From positions 1 through 58,659 of the forward strand of contig JBQDZM010000016.1 of the NCBI GenBank assembly GCA_052108535.1: DNA of 58,659 bases, read 5' to 3'. This DNA is from Galactobacter sp052108535. Lineage in GTDB: Bacteria > Actinomycetota > Actinomycetes > Actinomycetales > Micrococcaceae. Of this stretch, positions 36,865 to 45,160 are shown in pieces. The position numbers and the translations under genes were made by a program. Position 1 is the stretch's first letter; the number at the start of each line of letters is the position of its first letter. The notes beneath the pieces were generated by a model that was not told the DNA's origin, searched no databases, and saw nothing but the letters and a program-made list of their open reading frames with translations.

Positions 36865-39818
36865 ACAAGCATGCCGATCTCATCCGTGCCAAGCGCCGGG
36901 TGCTCGCCGTGGCAGCGTGCGTTTCCGCACTCGTCGTCGGCCTCACCGTGCCAACGGCCGGGCGCGCACAGGCGGCGCAGGCACTGACGATGTCCACCGA
37001 GGCGGACGGCCTCACGGAGTCCACAGCGGCGGCCTCCTGTTGGGAGATCAAACAGAACGCGCCGGAGGCCACCGATGGCGTGTACTGGCTGTACACGCCT
37101 GCACTCGGTGCGCCGCAGCAGTTCTATTGCGATCAGGAACGGCAGGGAGGCGGCTGGGTGCTCGTGGGGCGAGGCCGGGACGGATGGTCGGACTCCACCC
37201 AGGGTTCTGGGACGCCAGCGCAGGTTTCTACGACGGTGACCGGGCAGGCGGCCTTCACCCCGCGGCAATTGCCGGGCCCCATGATCGATCAGTTGCTCAA
37301 CGGTGCTCCGGTCAGCAGCTTGACCGACGGTGTGCGGCTGGTCCGAGCCACGAACCAGGCCGGTACGCAGTGGCAGGAGGCCAAGTTCAAGTTCGCCAGC
37401 CCGCGGACCACCTGGTCCTGGAACTTCAACACGCAGCAGCGGGTGGGCGCCTTCTCCTTCGGCACGTCCTCCTCCTCGGGCGGCTACACCCAGAGTTTCG
37501 GTCGTAACGACGCCTATGAGCGGGTGCGGACCACCACCGGCTCAACGGAGGGCTGGCAGGCCGGATTCGGCTTCGGTTCCAGCGTGCGCGGCAATCCGGA
37601 CGCCTCCAGCTTCCTGTGGTCCAAGAACACCACCACGGGATACGCCAGACCGTTCACCCAGGTTTTCCTACGTCCCCAACTGCGCAGCAGTGACGGGAAC
37701 CAGGAGTTTCCGAGTGCCGGTACTGCTGCCGTGACCGGCACAGCGATGGCGGACAGTTTCGCTCTGCCCCAGAACTGGGGTGTGGCCGGCCTGGGCAACG
37801 GGCCGAGCACGGTGGAGGGAAGCAACGAGGTCTCGGCCTTCACGGAATCCGGGGACAAGGTCTTCGTTGGAGGCAACTTCCTGAGGGTGCAGAAGACCGC
37901 CGCGGGTGGGTCTGCGGTGCAACAGTCCTATTTGGCGGCCTTCAACAGGCACACGGCCCAGTTGGATACCGGATTCACGCCGGTGTTCAACAACCAGGTC
38001 AAGGCTCTAGCGACGCTGCCCGGGAACCGGATCGCGGCCGGCGGATTTTTCACCGAGGTCAACGGCGAGCCGCATGCCGGGCTCGTGGTGCTCAACGCCG
38101 CCACCGGGCAGGTGGATCAGTCCTTCACGGGGCGACTCGTGAACTACCTCAGTGGAGGGGTGCCCATCGTGCGGACGTTGGATGTTCAGGACGGTTGGTT
38201 GTACGTGGGCGGCACCTTCACCCACTCAACCGGTGGCAGCGAAACTCGCGAGGTCTACACCCGCCAGGCGGCCCGTTTCTCGGTCACCGATGGGACCCCG
38301 CAAGGTGCCTGGAACCCGGAGCTCAACGGCACGGTGATCAGCGTCGACGCCTCGGCCCAGGGTGATCGCGTGTACTTTGCCGGTTTCTTCTCCCAGTCCA
38401 AGGGCCGTAACGCTGACAAGGCGGCGGCGTTGTCCGCCGTGAACACGGACCTGTACCCGTGGAACGTGGTCTTCTCCAACCGCCTGAACGGGCGGAAGGG
38501 CTATCAGCAAGCCGTTCTGGAGGTGGGGGATTCGGTCTGGTTGGGTGGATCGGAGCATTCCCTCATGCGGTATGCGCGGGACGGGCTCGCCATGCAGAAT
38601 TCCTCGATCGGCTACGTTGGGGGTGACTTCCAAGCCATCGCCACGGACGGTCATGCCGTCTACGGCGGCTGCCATTGCTTCGAGGCCCAGTATGAGGGGG
38701 CCACCACCTGGCCCAGCATCGGCAATGGCTGGACCTCGGCCGACGCGATCTACGGATCGGGCGCGTGGAACGCCTCAGACGGAACCCGGTTGCCCAGTTT
38801 CAACGGGAACTTCAACACCGCTCGCGGTGCTGGCTCCTGGGCGTTGTTCGTCGATTCCACCGGGGTGCTCTGGCAGGGCGGGGACTGGACCTATTCCAGC
38901 CGACCCGGCTGGGTCAGGCAATGGTCGGGCGGGTTCGTGCGGCATGCCCAGGCCGACGTGACCGCACCAACCCGCCCCGGTTCCCTCACCGCTGTGGGCG
39001 GAGAGGGTGGTGTGGCCCTGTCCTGGACCGCCTCCACGGACGCCTCCGGAAGTGTGAACTACGAGGTGATGCGCAACGACAGGGTCCTCGCGACGGTCTC
39101 GGAGACCACGGCGACGCTGCCCACGGCAGAGGCCGGGGACCGCTATTTCGTCAGAGCCGTGGACACCGCAGGGAATCGGTCGCAGTCCACGGCAGCCGTC
39201 CAAGCCCAAGCGCCACCTCAAGAGCCGAGTACGGTCGCCTATGTCGACAACGGTGCGGACTGGAAGTACGTCTACACCGAGGCCGGGCCGTCGGGGGACT
39301 GGACGTCACCTGTGTATAACGACACGTCCTGGGTGGGCGGCAACGCCCCCTTTGGATGGGGGCATGCGAACCTCGCCACCCCCTTGACCTCGGACGGCCC
39401 CAAACCAGCGGTCTCGTTCTACCGCAAGACCTTTAGCGTCCAGGACGCCGGTGCGGTGACCGCGCTCCAAGTCACCACGCGGGCCGACGACGGCATCGTG
39501 GCCTACGTCAACGGCACCGAAGTGGGCCGCACCCGGGTCGATCCCGGACCAGTGGGGCCGCGCACCTATGCCAACGCAGCCGTCTCCGCGTCTGCGGCGT
39601 TGGCCAACCCGGTGCAATACGCTGTCCCCACCGACCTGCTGGTCAACGGCGACAACGTCATCACCGTGTCAGTGCACTCGAACTACCGCAACACTCCCAG
39701 CCACAGCTTCGACCTGGAAGCCATTGGCACCTTGGGTAGTCCGGCTGCGGTGGCCCGCCAGGAAGCACTCCAGGACGCCGAGGAAGAACTCCAGGACACG
39801 GAGGAGGTGCAACGATGA
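36861..39818 (+). CDS. large secreted protein with fibrinogen-like lectin domain, propeller, Fn3 and carbohydrate-binding-like domain
   Basis: 985 residues. Signal peptide (basic start, hydrophobic 13-34, AQA region). Residues about 59-273 match a fibrinogen C-terminal-like (FReD) domain: SCWEIK, DGVYWLYTP, QFYCDQERQGGGWVLVGRG. About 295-700 is a repetitive beta-rich region of delta/PQQ-like blades (VGGNF, AGGFF, VGGTF, FAGFF). About 705-785 looks like fibronectin III. About 795-955 resembles a galactose-binding jelly roll (FYRKTFSV, IVAYVNGTEVGR). The tail is Glu-rich with no LPXTG or membrane anchor, so it is secreted or held non-covalently. FReD domains of ficolins and tachylectins bind acetylated sugars; whether this one does is inference. 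It overlaps both neighbours by four bases (ATGA). Confidence 0.75.
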   Translation: MNKHADLIRAKRRVLAVAACVSALVVGLTVPTAGRAQAAQALTMSTEADGLTESTAAASCWEIKQNAPEATDGVYWLYTPALGAPQQFYCDQERQGGGWVLVGRGRDGWSDSTQGSGTPAQVSTTVTGQAAFTPRQLPGPMIDQLLNGAPVSSLTDGVRLVRATNQAGTQWQEAKFKFASPRTTWSWNFNTQQRVGAFSFGTSSSSGGYTQSFGRNDAYERVRTTTGSTEGWQAGFGFGSSVRGNPDASSFLWSKNTTTGYARPFTQVFLRPQLRSSDGNQEFPSAGTAAVTGTAMADSFALPQNWGVAGLGNGPSTVEGSNEVSAFTESGDKVFVGGNFLRVQKTAAGGSAVQQSYLAAFNRHTAQLDTGFTPVFNNQVKALATLPGNRIAAGGFFTEVNGEPHAGLVVLNAATGQVDQSFTGRLVNYLSGGVPIVRTLDVQDGWLYVGGTFTHSTGGSETREVYTRQAARFSVTDGTPQGAWNPELNGTVISVDASAQGDRVYFAGFFSQSKGRNADKAAALSAVNTDLYPWNVVFSNRLNGRKGYQQAVLEVGDSVWLGGSEHSLMRYARDGLAMQNSSIGYVGGDFQAIATDGHAVYGGCHCFEAQYEGATTWPSIGNGWTSADAIYGSGAWNASDGTRLPSFNGNFNTARGAGSWALFVDSTGVLWQGGDWTYSSRPGWVRQWSGGFVRHAQADVTAPTRPGSLTAVGGEGGVALSWTASTDASGSVNYEVMRNDRVLATVSETTATLPTAEAGDRYFVRAVDTAGNRSQSTAAVQAQAPPQEPSTVAYVDNGADWKYVYTEAGPSGDWTSPVYNDTSWVGGNAPFGWGHANLATPLTSDGPKPAVSFYRKTFSVQDAGAVTALQVTTRADDGIVAYVNGTEVGRTRVDPGPVGPRTYANAAVSASAALANPVQYAVPTDLLVNGDNVITVSVHSNYRNTPSHSFDLEAIGTLGSPAAVARQEALQDAEEELQDTEEVQR

Positions 39819-40564
39819 CAGTCCAGGTGAGGCAGCGAAGCTTCCGTGCGAATCTGCTCGCGCTCAGCACCGCGCAGAAACCCGGTGCGGGGGTGCCCGC
39901 CTATATGCGGTGGGTTAACCGCCGGGCCGGGCGGGTGATCGCAGCGGCCGCAGCCAAGGTGGGCCTCACCCCCAACGCCGTGACGGGGATCAGTGCGGGG
40001 CTCTCCGCTGCCGGCCTTGCCCTCGTGGTGCTCGTGCAACCGCAGTGGTGGTCAGGACTGGCGGCAGCCGTGCTGATGGCGGCAGGCTTCGCGTTCGACT
40101 CCGCAGACGGACAGCTGGCCCGGCTGACGCATGCGGGTGGGCCGGCTGGGGAATGGCTTGACCACGTCGTGGACGCCATCCGGACGCCCACCGTGCACCT
40201 CGTCGTGGCCGCCGCGCTGCTGCTGTATCGGCCGGATCTGGGCTGGGCCGCGATCGTCGCGGTGGGTTTCGCCGTGGTCTCGGTGGGTCAGTTCATGAGT
40301 CAGATCCTGGCCGAGCAGCTGGTCCGGGCCCGCGGCGGAGGGGTCGAGGAGGGCAACGGCACCCTGAAGTCCCTGGTCCTGTTGCCCAACGACACCGGGA
40401 CCTTGTGCTGGCTGTTCCTGCTCTGGGGCGCACCGAGCGTGTTCTGCTGGGCCTACGCACTCCTGTTCGCACTCAACTTGGTTCACGCGGCCGTATCGAT
40501 GCGCCGCAAGTACACCACGCTGACGTCGCTGGACCGGACACCAGCGGCCGCAGCGCCACGGTGA
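39815..40564 (+). CDS. CDP-alcohol phosphatidyltransferase
   Basis: 249-residue membrane enzyme with five to six helices and the complete motif D95-x2-D98-G-x2-A-R-x8-G112-x3-D116-x3-D120. It transfers a phospho-alcohol from a CDP-alcohol to an acceptor hydroxyl. In a polysaccharide locus with a TagD-like cytidylyltransferase (46618) the alcohol may be glycerol or a similar polyol, and the acceptor the repeat unit. A lipid-synthesis role is the alternative. Confidence 0.88.
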   Translation: MTVQVRQRSFRANLLALSTAQKPGAGVPAYMRWVNRRAGRVIAAAAAKVGLTPNAVTGISAGLSAAGLALVVLVQPQWWSGLAAAVLMAAGFAFDSADGQLARLTHAGGPAGEWLDHVVDAIRTPTVHLVVAAALLLYRPDLGWAAIVAVGFAVVSVGQFMSQILAEQLVRARGGGVEEGNGTLKSLVLLPNDTGTLCWLFLLWGAPSVFCWAYALLFALNLVHAAVSMRRKYTTLTSLDRTPAAAAPR

Positions 40565-41646
40565 CCGGCATGTCTGGCCCAGCCACATCCGCGACAGGTG
40601 CAGGCGCCCCTGGGGTTGGAGGGCGCAGGCGCGGTCGCGACCTGTCCACCGACTCACTCAGGGGCATAGCCGTAGTGCTGATGGTGGCAGGACACGTGGT
40701 CGGCACCACGGCAACCGAAGGCATGCGGGTAGCAGACGACTCAGGATGGCGGATGGGCTACGTGCTCCTCTCCGACCTCCGGTTACCCCTGTTCACCGCC
40801 CTGTCCGGTTTCGTGTACGGGGCCAGGCCACTCACGGGGCCACCGAAGCTGCCGGGCTTCCTCAAAGGCAAGGCACGCCGGCTGCTGGTGCCGCTGGTCA
40901 CGGTCGGTACCGCTTTCGCCCTGTTGCAGGCGCTGATACCCGGAACCAACAACACCTGGGATCTCACGCAGCTGTGGCAGGTGTACGTCTACGGGCTGTG
41001 GCACTTCTGGTTCTTGCAGGCCATCTTTGTGCTGCTGCTGGGGGTCGGCATCGCGAATGCCGTTGGCTGGTTGAGATCCGGACGTTCCATCGCCTGCACG
41101 GCGGCGGTGGCGGCAGTCCTCACGGTGAGTGTCCGGGTGCCAGACCCTTATGCCTTCTTTTCCATCAACGGGGTGCTGCGGCTGGCCCCCTACTTTCTGC
41201 TGGGGTACGGACTGCGGGTCGTATGGTCACGCGGCGGTCACCGGCCGTGGGTTCTCTTGGCGGCAGTGGTGCTCTTCTGCCTGCGCTCCACGGAGATCGT
41301 CCTCCACATCGCCGTACCGCCGCGGCTCAGCTCCGTGTTGGGACTGGCGCTGGGGATGACGGGTATCGCTTCGCTGATCCTCTATCGGGAGCGGCTCAAG
41401 GTGCGGGCGCTGGCCCGGCTGGGCTATTTCTCCTTCGGGATCTACCTCTTGCACGTCTTTGGGGTGGCGCCCACACGGATGGCGGTCGAGGCGGGCGGCG
41501 TGAGCTGGGAACCGGCCGTGTTTGGCCTCTGCCTGGCCGTGGGGATCGGGCTTCCTGTGCTCTTCGAAGTGACCCTGGGCAGGGTGAAATGGGTCAGTTG
41601 GGCCGTGTTGGGGCAGAAACCTTACCGGGGTGTGCCCTCGGCCTGA
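40561..41646 (+). CDS. acyltransferase family 3 membrane protein
   Basis: 361 residues with about 10 hydrophobic helices and the family start STDSLRGIAVVLMVAGHVVG, the His of which is catalytic in relatives. These enzymes O-acetylate surface polysaccharides using cytoplasmic acetyl-CoA. The GTG overlaps the stop of the previous gene (GTGA). Its 3' end overlaps the convergent wzz-like gene by 25 bases. Confidence 0.9.
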   Translation: MTGMSGPATSATGAGAPGVGGRRRGRDLSTDSLRGIAVVLMVAGHVVGTTATEGMRVADDSGWRMGYVLLSDLRLPLFTALSGFVYGARPLTGPPKLPGFLKGKARRLLVPLVTVGTAFALLQALIPGTNNTWDLTQLWQVYVYGLWHFWFLQAIFVLLLGVGIANAVGWLRSGRSIACTAAVAAVLTVSVRVPDPYAFFSINGVLRLAPYFLLGYGLRVVWSRGGHRPWVLLAAVVLFCLRSTEIVLHIAVPPRLSSVLGLALGMTGIASLILYRERLKVRALARLGYFSFGIYLLHVFGVAPTRMAVEAGGVSWEPAVFGLCLAVGIGLPVLFEVTLGRVKWVSWAVLGQKPYRGVPSA

Positions 41647-42860
41647 CGGGGGATCTCCACAGCACCGGCCACGACGGTGGCGCTTCTGCGCGCCTCGTCC
41701 CTCAGCCACCTCAACCGGCCCAGGTCCGCGGAGGCGACATCGAAGACGACGATCACCGCGTCGCAGGAGCCCATGGCAGCCACCACCTCCGCGGCATCGG
41801 AGACCGAAGGTACCGAGAGGAAGAGGTCCGACGAGTTTTGCTCAAGCAGCTGGGCCAGGGACAGGACGGTCGGGGAACAGCCCTCAGTGACCGTCGTATC
41901 CACGATCACGAGTCGCGTCTCAGGCTGCAGCGTCGAACCAATGCGCTCGGCCGTCAGCCGCAGGGCCGCCTCCTCCGTGAGCTCAGGCATGCCCTTGGGC
42001 TGGTTGACCTGGCCGAGCAACGGTGCGCCAACTAGGGAAGCGGCTTCCTTAGGCGTACGGACCCTGCGATCGAACGGATTGCGTACGTAAGCCAAAATCA
42101 CCCCGAGCACCAGTCCGACAGCGCCTCCCGTCACCACGGTCGTGGTGCGGGACGGCAGCGCGTACGGAGTGTTCTTGCCCGCAGGAGTCAGGACGATGCC
42201 GCCGGTGGTGTCCACCGTGTTGACCTCGTTGCGTGCGGCCAGCAGGTCATTGATCTGGGTAAGCAATTGCTGCTGCTTGGCGCGGGCCTGCACCTCGGTT
42301 GAACTACCCGGGGTCGCGGCGGAGAGGGTCTGATTGGTGCGTTTGAGTTCCGCGTTGAGGTCCTCCATCTGGTCGTTGTAGCTCTTCAACATGCTGTCCA
42401 CGCGGACCTGTGCCTGTTCGCTGCGGAAATCCAGGTAGGCCTTGGCGACGGCATCCGCCCCGTCGATCGCTTGATCCGCGCTGGGGGCGGAGAAGATGAC
42501 GTCCACCACCGTGGCGTCGGCGGAAGTGCGGACCTCGGAGGCGTCGCGAATCTCACGGGCCGTGTCGCCGTCCCCGATCAGCGTGGCCGCGCGCTCGGCC
42601 ACGATCTGGGAGCGGGCGATATTGACCTCCGTGGTTCGGTCGAGCAGGCCGGAGGCGGCGCGTTGAGGTTTGAACGGTTCCGTAGTGATGATGTTGAGGT
42701 TCAAAGTCGTCTTGGCCGTGAAGGTGCGCGGCGCCACGACAAGGTAAACGGCGGAGGCCACGAATCCCAGCACGGTCACGAGGGCGATCAAGCGCCATTG
42801 CCTCAGCACAACGCGTGCGTAGTGATCCAGCCCCAGGCTGACCTGTTGGGTGTGATCCAT
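41622..42860 (-). CDS. Wzz-like chain-length protein with degenerate kinase-like domain
   Basis: 412 residues: cytoplasmic start, TM1 (24-42), a periplasm-type coiled-coil Wzz region (about 43-240), TM2 (242-259), then a C-terminal domain (about 300-400) that aligns in layout with bacterial tyrosine kinases. Its P-loop position reads TVTEGCSPT, without GK[ST], and no Walker B aspartate pair is visible, so ATP binding is unlikely. The usual tyrosine cluster at the end is also absent. The ATG at 42860 is chosen for a leaderless promoter. It controls chain length, by family. Confidence 0.85.
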   Translation of the reverse strand: MDHTQQVSLGLDHYARVVLRQWRLIALVTVLGFVASAVYLVVAPRTFTAKTTLNLNIITTEPFKPQRAASGLLDRTTEVNIARSQIVAERAATLIGDGDTAREIRDASEVRTSADATVVDVIFSAPSADQAIDGADAVAKAYLDFRSEQAQVRVDSMLKSYNDQMEDLNAELKRTNQTLSAATPGSSTEVQARAKQQQLLTQINDLLAARNEVNTVDTTGGIVLTPAGKNTPYALPSRTTTVVTGGAVGLVLGVILAYVRNPFDRRVRTPKEAASLVGAPLLGQVNQPKGMPELTEEAALRLTAERIGSTLQPETRLVIVDTTVTEGCSPTVLSLAQLLEQNSSDLFLSVPSVSDAAEVVAAMGSCDAVIVVFDVASADLGRLRWLRDEARRSATVVAGAVEIPRQAEGTPR

Positions 42861-42867
42861 GACACTT

Positions 42868-42873
42868 ATCATA
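42868..42873 (-). promoter_or_regulatory. -10 element of a leaderless promoter for the wzz-like gene
   Basis: TATGAT on the reverse strand exactly 7 bases before the ATG at 42860. It shares a 38-base region with the divergent wzy/ligase-type gene (start 42899, candidate -10 TACGGT at 42884-42889). Confidence 0.5.
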
Positions 42874-42898
42874 GGCTCATGTCTACGGTTGGAACACG

Positions 42899-44215
42899 GT
42901 GAGTATCTCGTATCCCGGGGGTGGTCTCCGGGGCGCCGCGCTGCCCGCGAACCCACGCAGCGGAGGCGTTCTTCCGTCGTGGCCCCTCACCGCCATGTTC
43001 GCCGCATACCCGTTGTGGTGGGTTTTGGGATTGGGGTCCATCGCCTGGATACCGCTGGCCTTCCTCATGCTCATCCTGTTGCTGCGCAGCGGACACGTCG
43101 AAGTCCCGCGCGGCTTCGGGATTTGGCTGGCGTTCCTGCTGCTGATGGTGGTGTCGGTGGTCGGCATCGACAGCCCGGGGCGTTACCTCGGCTATCTCTA
43201 TCGCGTCTTGCAGTACCTGAGCGTGACCGTGGTGCTTGTGTATGTCTACAACGCGCGTGTCCGGTTGAGTGTGCGGCATGTGCTGGGCCTGGTGACCCTC
43301 TTCTGGTTGTGGGCCGTGATTGGCGGATACGCCAGCATCCTGTTTCCCGCGTTCTCGTTCCGCACCCCGCTGGGGATCCTGCTGCCAGCCGGCCTGCAAA
43401 ACAATGAGGTCGTGGGGGAGATGGTGGTGCGTCGACTCACGCAGCACAACCCTGACAGCTGGATCGCCATGGATCCGCGGCCGTCCGCCCCGTTCCTCTA
43501 CACCAACCAGTGGGGCACCGTGTATTCGCTGTGCCTGCCGATGGTGATCGCCTACATGAGCCTCATCCGGCGCGGGCCCACGTTCTGGCTGCTGACGCTG
43601 GCGGCCGTGGCGTCCCTGGTGCCTGCCCTGCTGACATTGAACCGCGGGATGTTCATCGGCTTGGGCGTGGCGGCCGCATACCTCCTGTGGCGCTTTGCGT
43701 GGGTCGGTAGATGGAGGGCCGTGGCAGCGTTCGGGCTGGGTGGCATCGCCGTGTTCTTGGCGACCTCTGCGCTGGGCGTGGCTCACCGGCTCACCGAACG
43801 TGTGGGCGCTAGTTCCTCCACCGAGGACCGGGCGGACCTCTACGCGGAGACCTTCCAGCGGACGCTGCAATCCCCGCTCTTTGGGTACGGTGCCCCACGG
43901 CCTTCGATGACGGAGGGGGCGCCCTCGGCCGGCACCCAGGGGCATCTGTGGACCGTGATGTTCTCCTATGGGTTCCCCGCCCTGTTCTGCTTCGTCGCAG
44001 CTCTGCTGTGGATGGCTGCCTCCACGTACCGGACGGCGGGCAACGTGGGACTCCTCCTGCACTCGGTCACCCTTGTCATCATCGTGGAGATGCTCTACTA
44101 CGGGGTGCTGCCCAACGGCCTGATGCTGGCCTTCATCGCGACCGCACTTTTGATGCGTGAACAGCTTTACGTGGATCCCCCCGATGTGCAGAGGCGCCCA
44201 CATACCTCAGTCTGA
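42899..44215 (+). CDS. O-antigen polymerase/ligase-like membrane protein (Wzy/WaaL)
   Basis: 438 residues with about 10-11 hydrophobic helices. A large polar loop (about 155-205) contains YTNQWGT, and a second holds RADLYAETFQ, consistent with the O-antigen ligase/polymerase (Wzy_C) family. It should polymerise or transfer repeat units outside the membrane. GTG 42899 has no clear Shine-Dalgarno; TACGGT lies 9 bases upstream. Its start codon is only 38 bases from that of the divergent wzz-like gene. Confidence 0.85.
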   Translation: MSISYPGGGLRGAALPANPRSGGVLPSWPLTAMFAAYPLWWVLGLGSIAWIPLAFLMLILLLRSGHVEVPRGFGIWLAFLLLMVVSVVGIDSPGRYLGYLYRVLQYLSVTVVLVYVYNARVRLSVRHVLGLVTLFWLWAVIGGYASILFPAFSFRTPLGILLPAGLQNNEVVGEMVVRRLTQHNPDSWIAMDPRPSAPFLYTNQWGTVYSLCLPMVIAYMSLIRRGPTFWLLTLAAVASLVPALLTLNRGMFIGLGVAAAYLLWRFAWVGRWRAVAAFGLGGIAVFLATSALGVAHRLTERVGASSSTEDRADLYAETFQRTLQSPLFGYGAPRPSMTEGAPSAGTQGHLWTVMFSYGFPALFCFVAALLWMAASTYRTAGNVGLLLHSVTLVIIVEMLYYGVLPNGLMLAFIATALLMREQLYVDPPDVQRRPHTSV

Positions 44216-44250
44216 GTGTGAACATCCTCACAACCAGAACGAGGTGACCG

Positions 44251-45159
44251 GTGCAACAGCCCGTCGTCAGCGTCGTGATCGCCACCCGCGACCGTCCAGT
44301 CCTGCTTCGGCGGGCACTGGCTACCGTCCTGGGGCAGCACTCAATCCACCCGCTCGAAGTCATCGTGGTCGTTGATGGTCCCGCCGAGGAGAACCTCGCA
44401 GACGTGGACGCCGGACCACACACGCTGCGGTGCGTTCGCAACACCGGGAAGCCGGGATTGGCCGGTGCCCGCAACGTGGGCATCGTCGCGGCTTCCTCGG
44501 ACCTGGTGGCCTTCTGCGACGACGACGACGAGTGGCTGCCGGGCAAATTGGCCGCCCAGGTGCGCAGCCTGCAAGACCCCTCCGTGGTGCTCGGCGCCAC
44601 CGCCATCGAGATTCGATCCGAGGGCGGCAGTCATGTGCGCTGTGCCCCATCCGAGGTGGGGCTGCAAGACCTGCTGAAGGACCGCATCACCGAATTGCAC
44701 CCGTCCTCCTTCCTCATCAGAAGGTCGGCACTCATGGGAGACCTCGGGCTGGTGGACGAGGAGATCCCCGCCTCGTACGGCGAGGACTACGACCTGCTCT
44801 TGCGGGCGGCGAAGGTCGGCAGAATCGTGAGCCTGCCAGAACCACTCACCGTGGTGCACTGGGACAGGACCTCGTACTTCACGCAGAAATGGCGGGGGAT
44901 CGCGGACGGACTCAGCTACCTTCTCGCCAAGCACCCGGAATTCGCCTCGAGCCGTTCCGGCAGCGCCCGGATCGAGGGGCAGATCGCCTTTGCTCACGGG
45001 GCAGTGGGCGCCAAGGCAGACGCCAGGAGTTGGGCCTCGAAGGCCATTGGCCACGACCCTCTGCAACCGCGAGCCTATTTGGCTCTCATGGTGGGTCTTG
45101 GCCTGGTCTCAGCCAACTGGGTCGTCTCGACGCTCAATCGCCATGGACGAGGAGTGTGA
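44251..45159 (+). CDS. family 2 glycosyltransferase
   Basis: 302-residue GT-A enzyme starting VQQPVVSVVIATRDRP, with the DGPAEEN substrate loop and DDDDEW, a DxD-type metal site near residue 90. C-terminal part helical. No membrane segment. GTG after GAGGTGACC. It stops one base before the next gene's ATG. Sugar not predictable. Confidence 0.93.
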   Translation: MQQPVVSVVIATRDRPVLLRRALATVLGQHSIHPLEVIVVVDGPAEENLADVDAGPHTLRCVRNTGKPGLAGARNVGIVAASSDLVAFCDDDDEWLPGKLAAQVRSLQDPSVVLGATAIEIRSEGGSHVRCAPSEVGLQDLLKDRITELHPSSFLIRRSALMGDLGLVDEEIPASYGEDYDLLLRAAKVGRIVSLPEPLTVVHWDRTSYFTQKWRGIADGLSYLLAKHPEFASSRSGSARIEGQIAFAHGAVGAKADARSWASKAIGHDPLQPRAYLALMVGLGLVSANWVVSTLNRHGRGV

Positions 45160-45160
45160 G

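Noticed and set aside
36861..39818. Recent transfer of a fibrinogen gene from a eukaryote
   Set aside because: Base composition and codon use look like the neighbours, and the gene is embedded by overlapping codons in a bacterial operon; bacterial FReD proteins exist.
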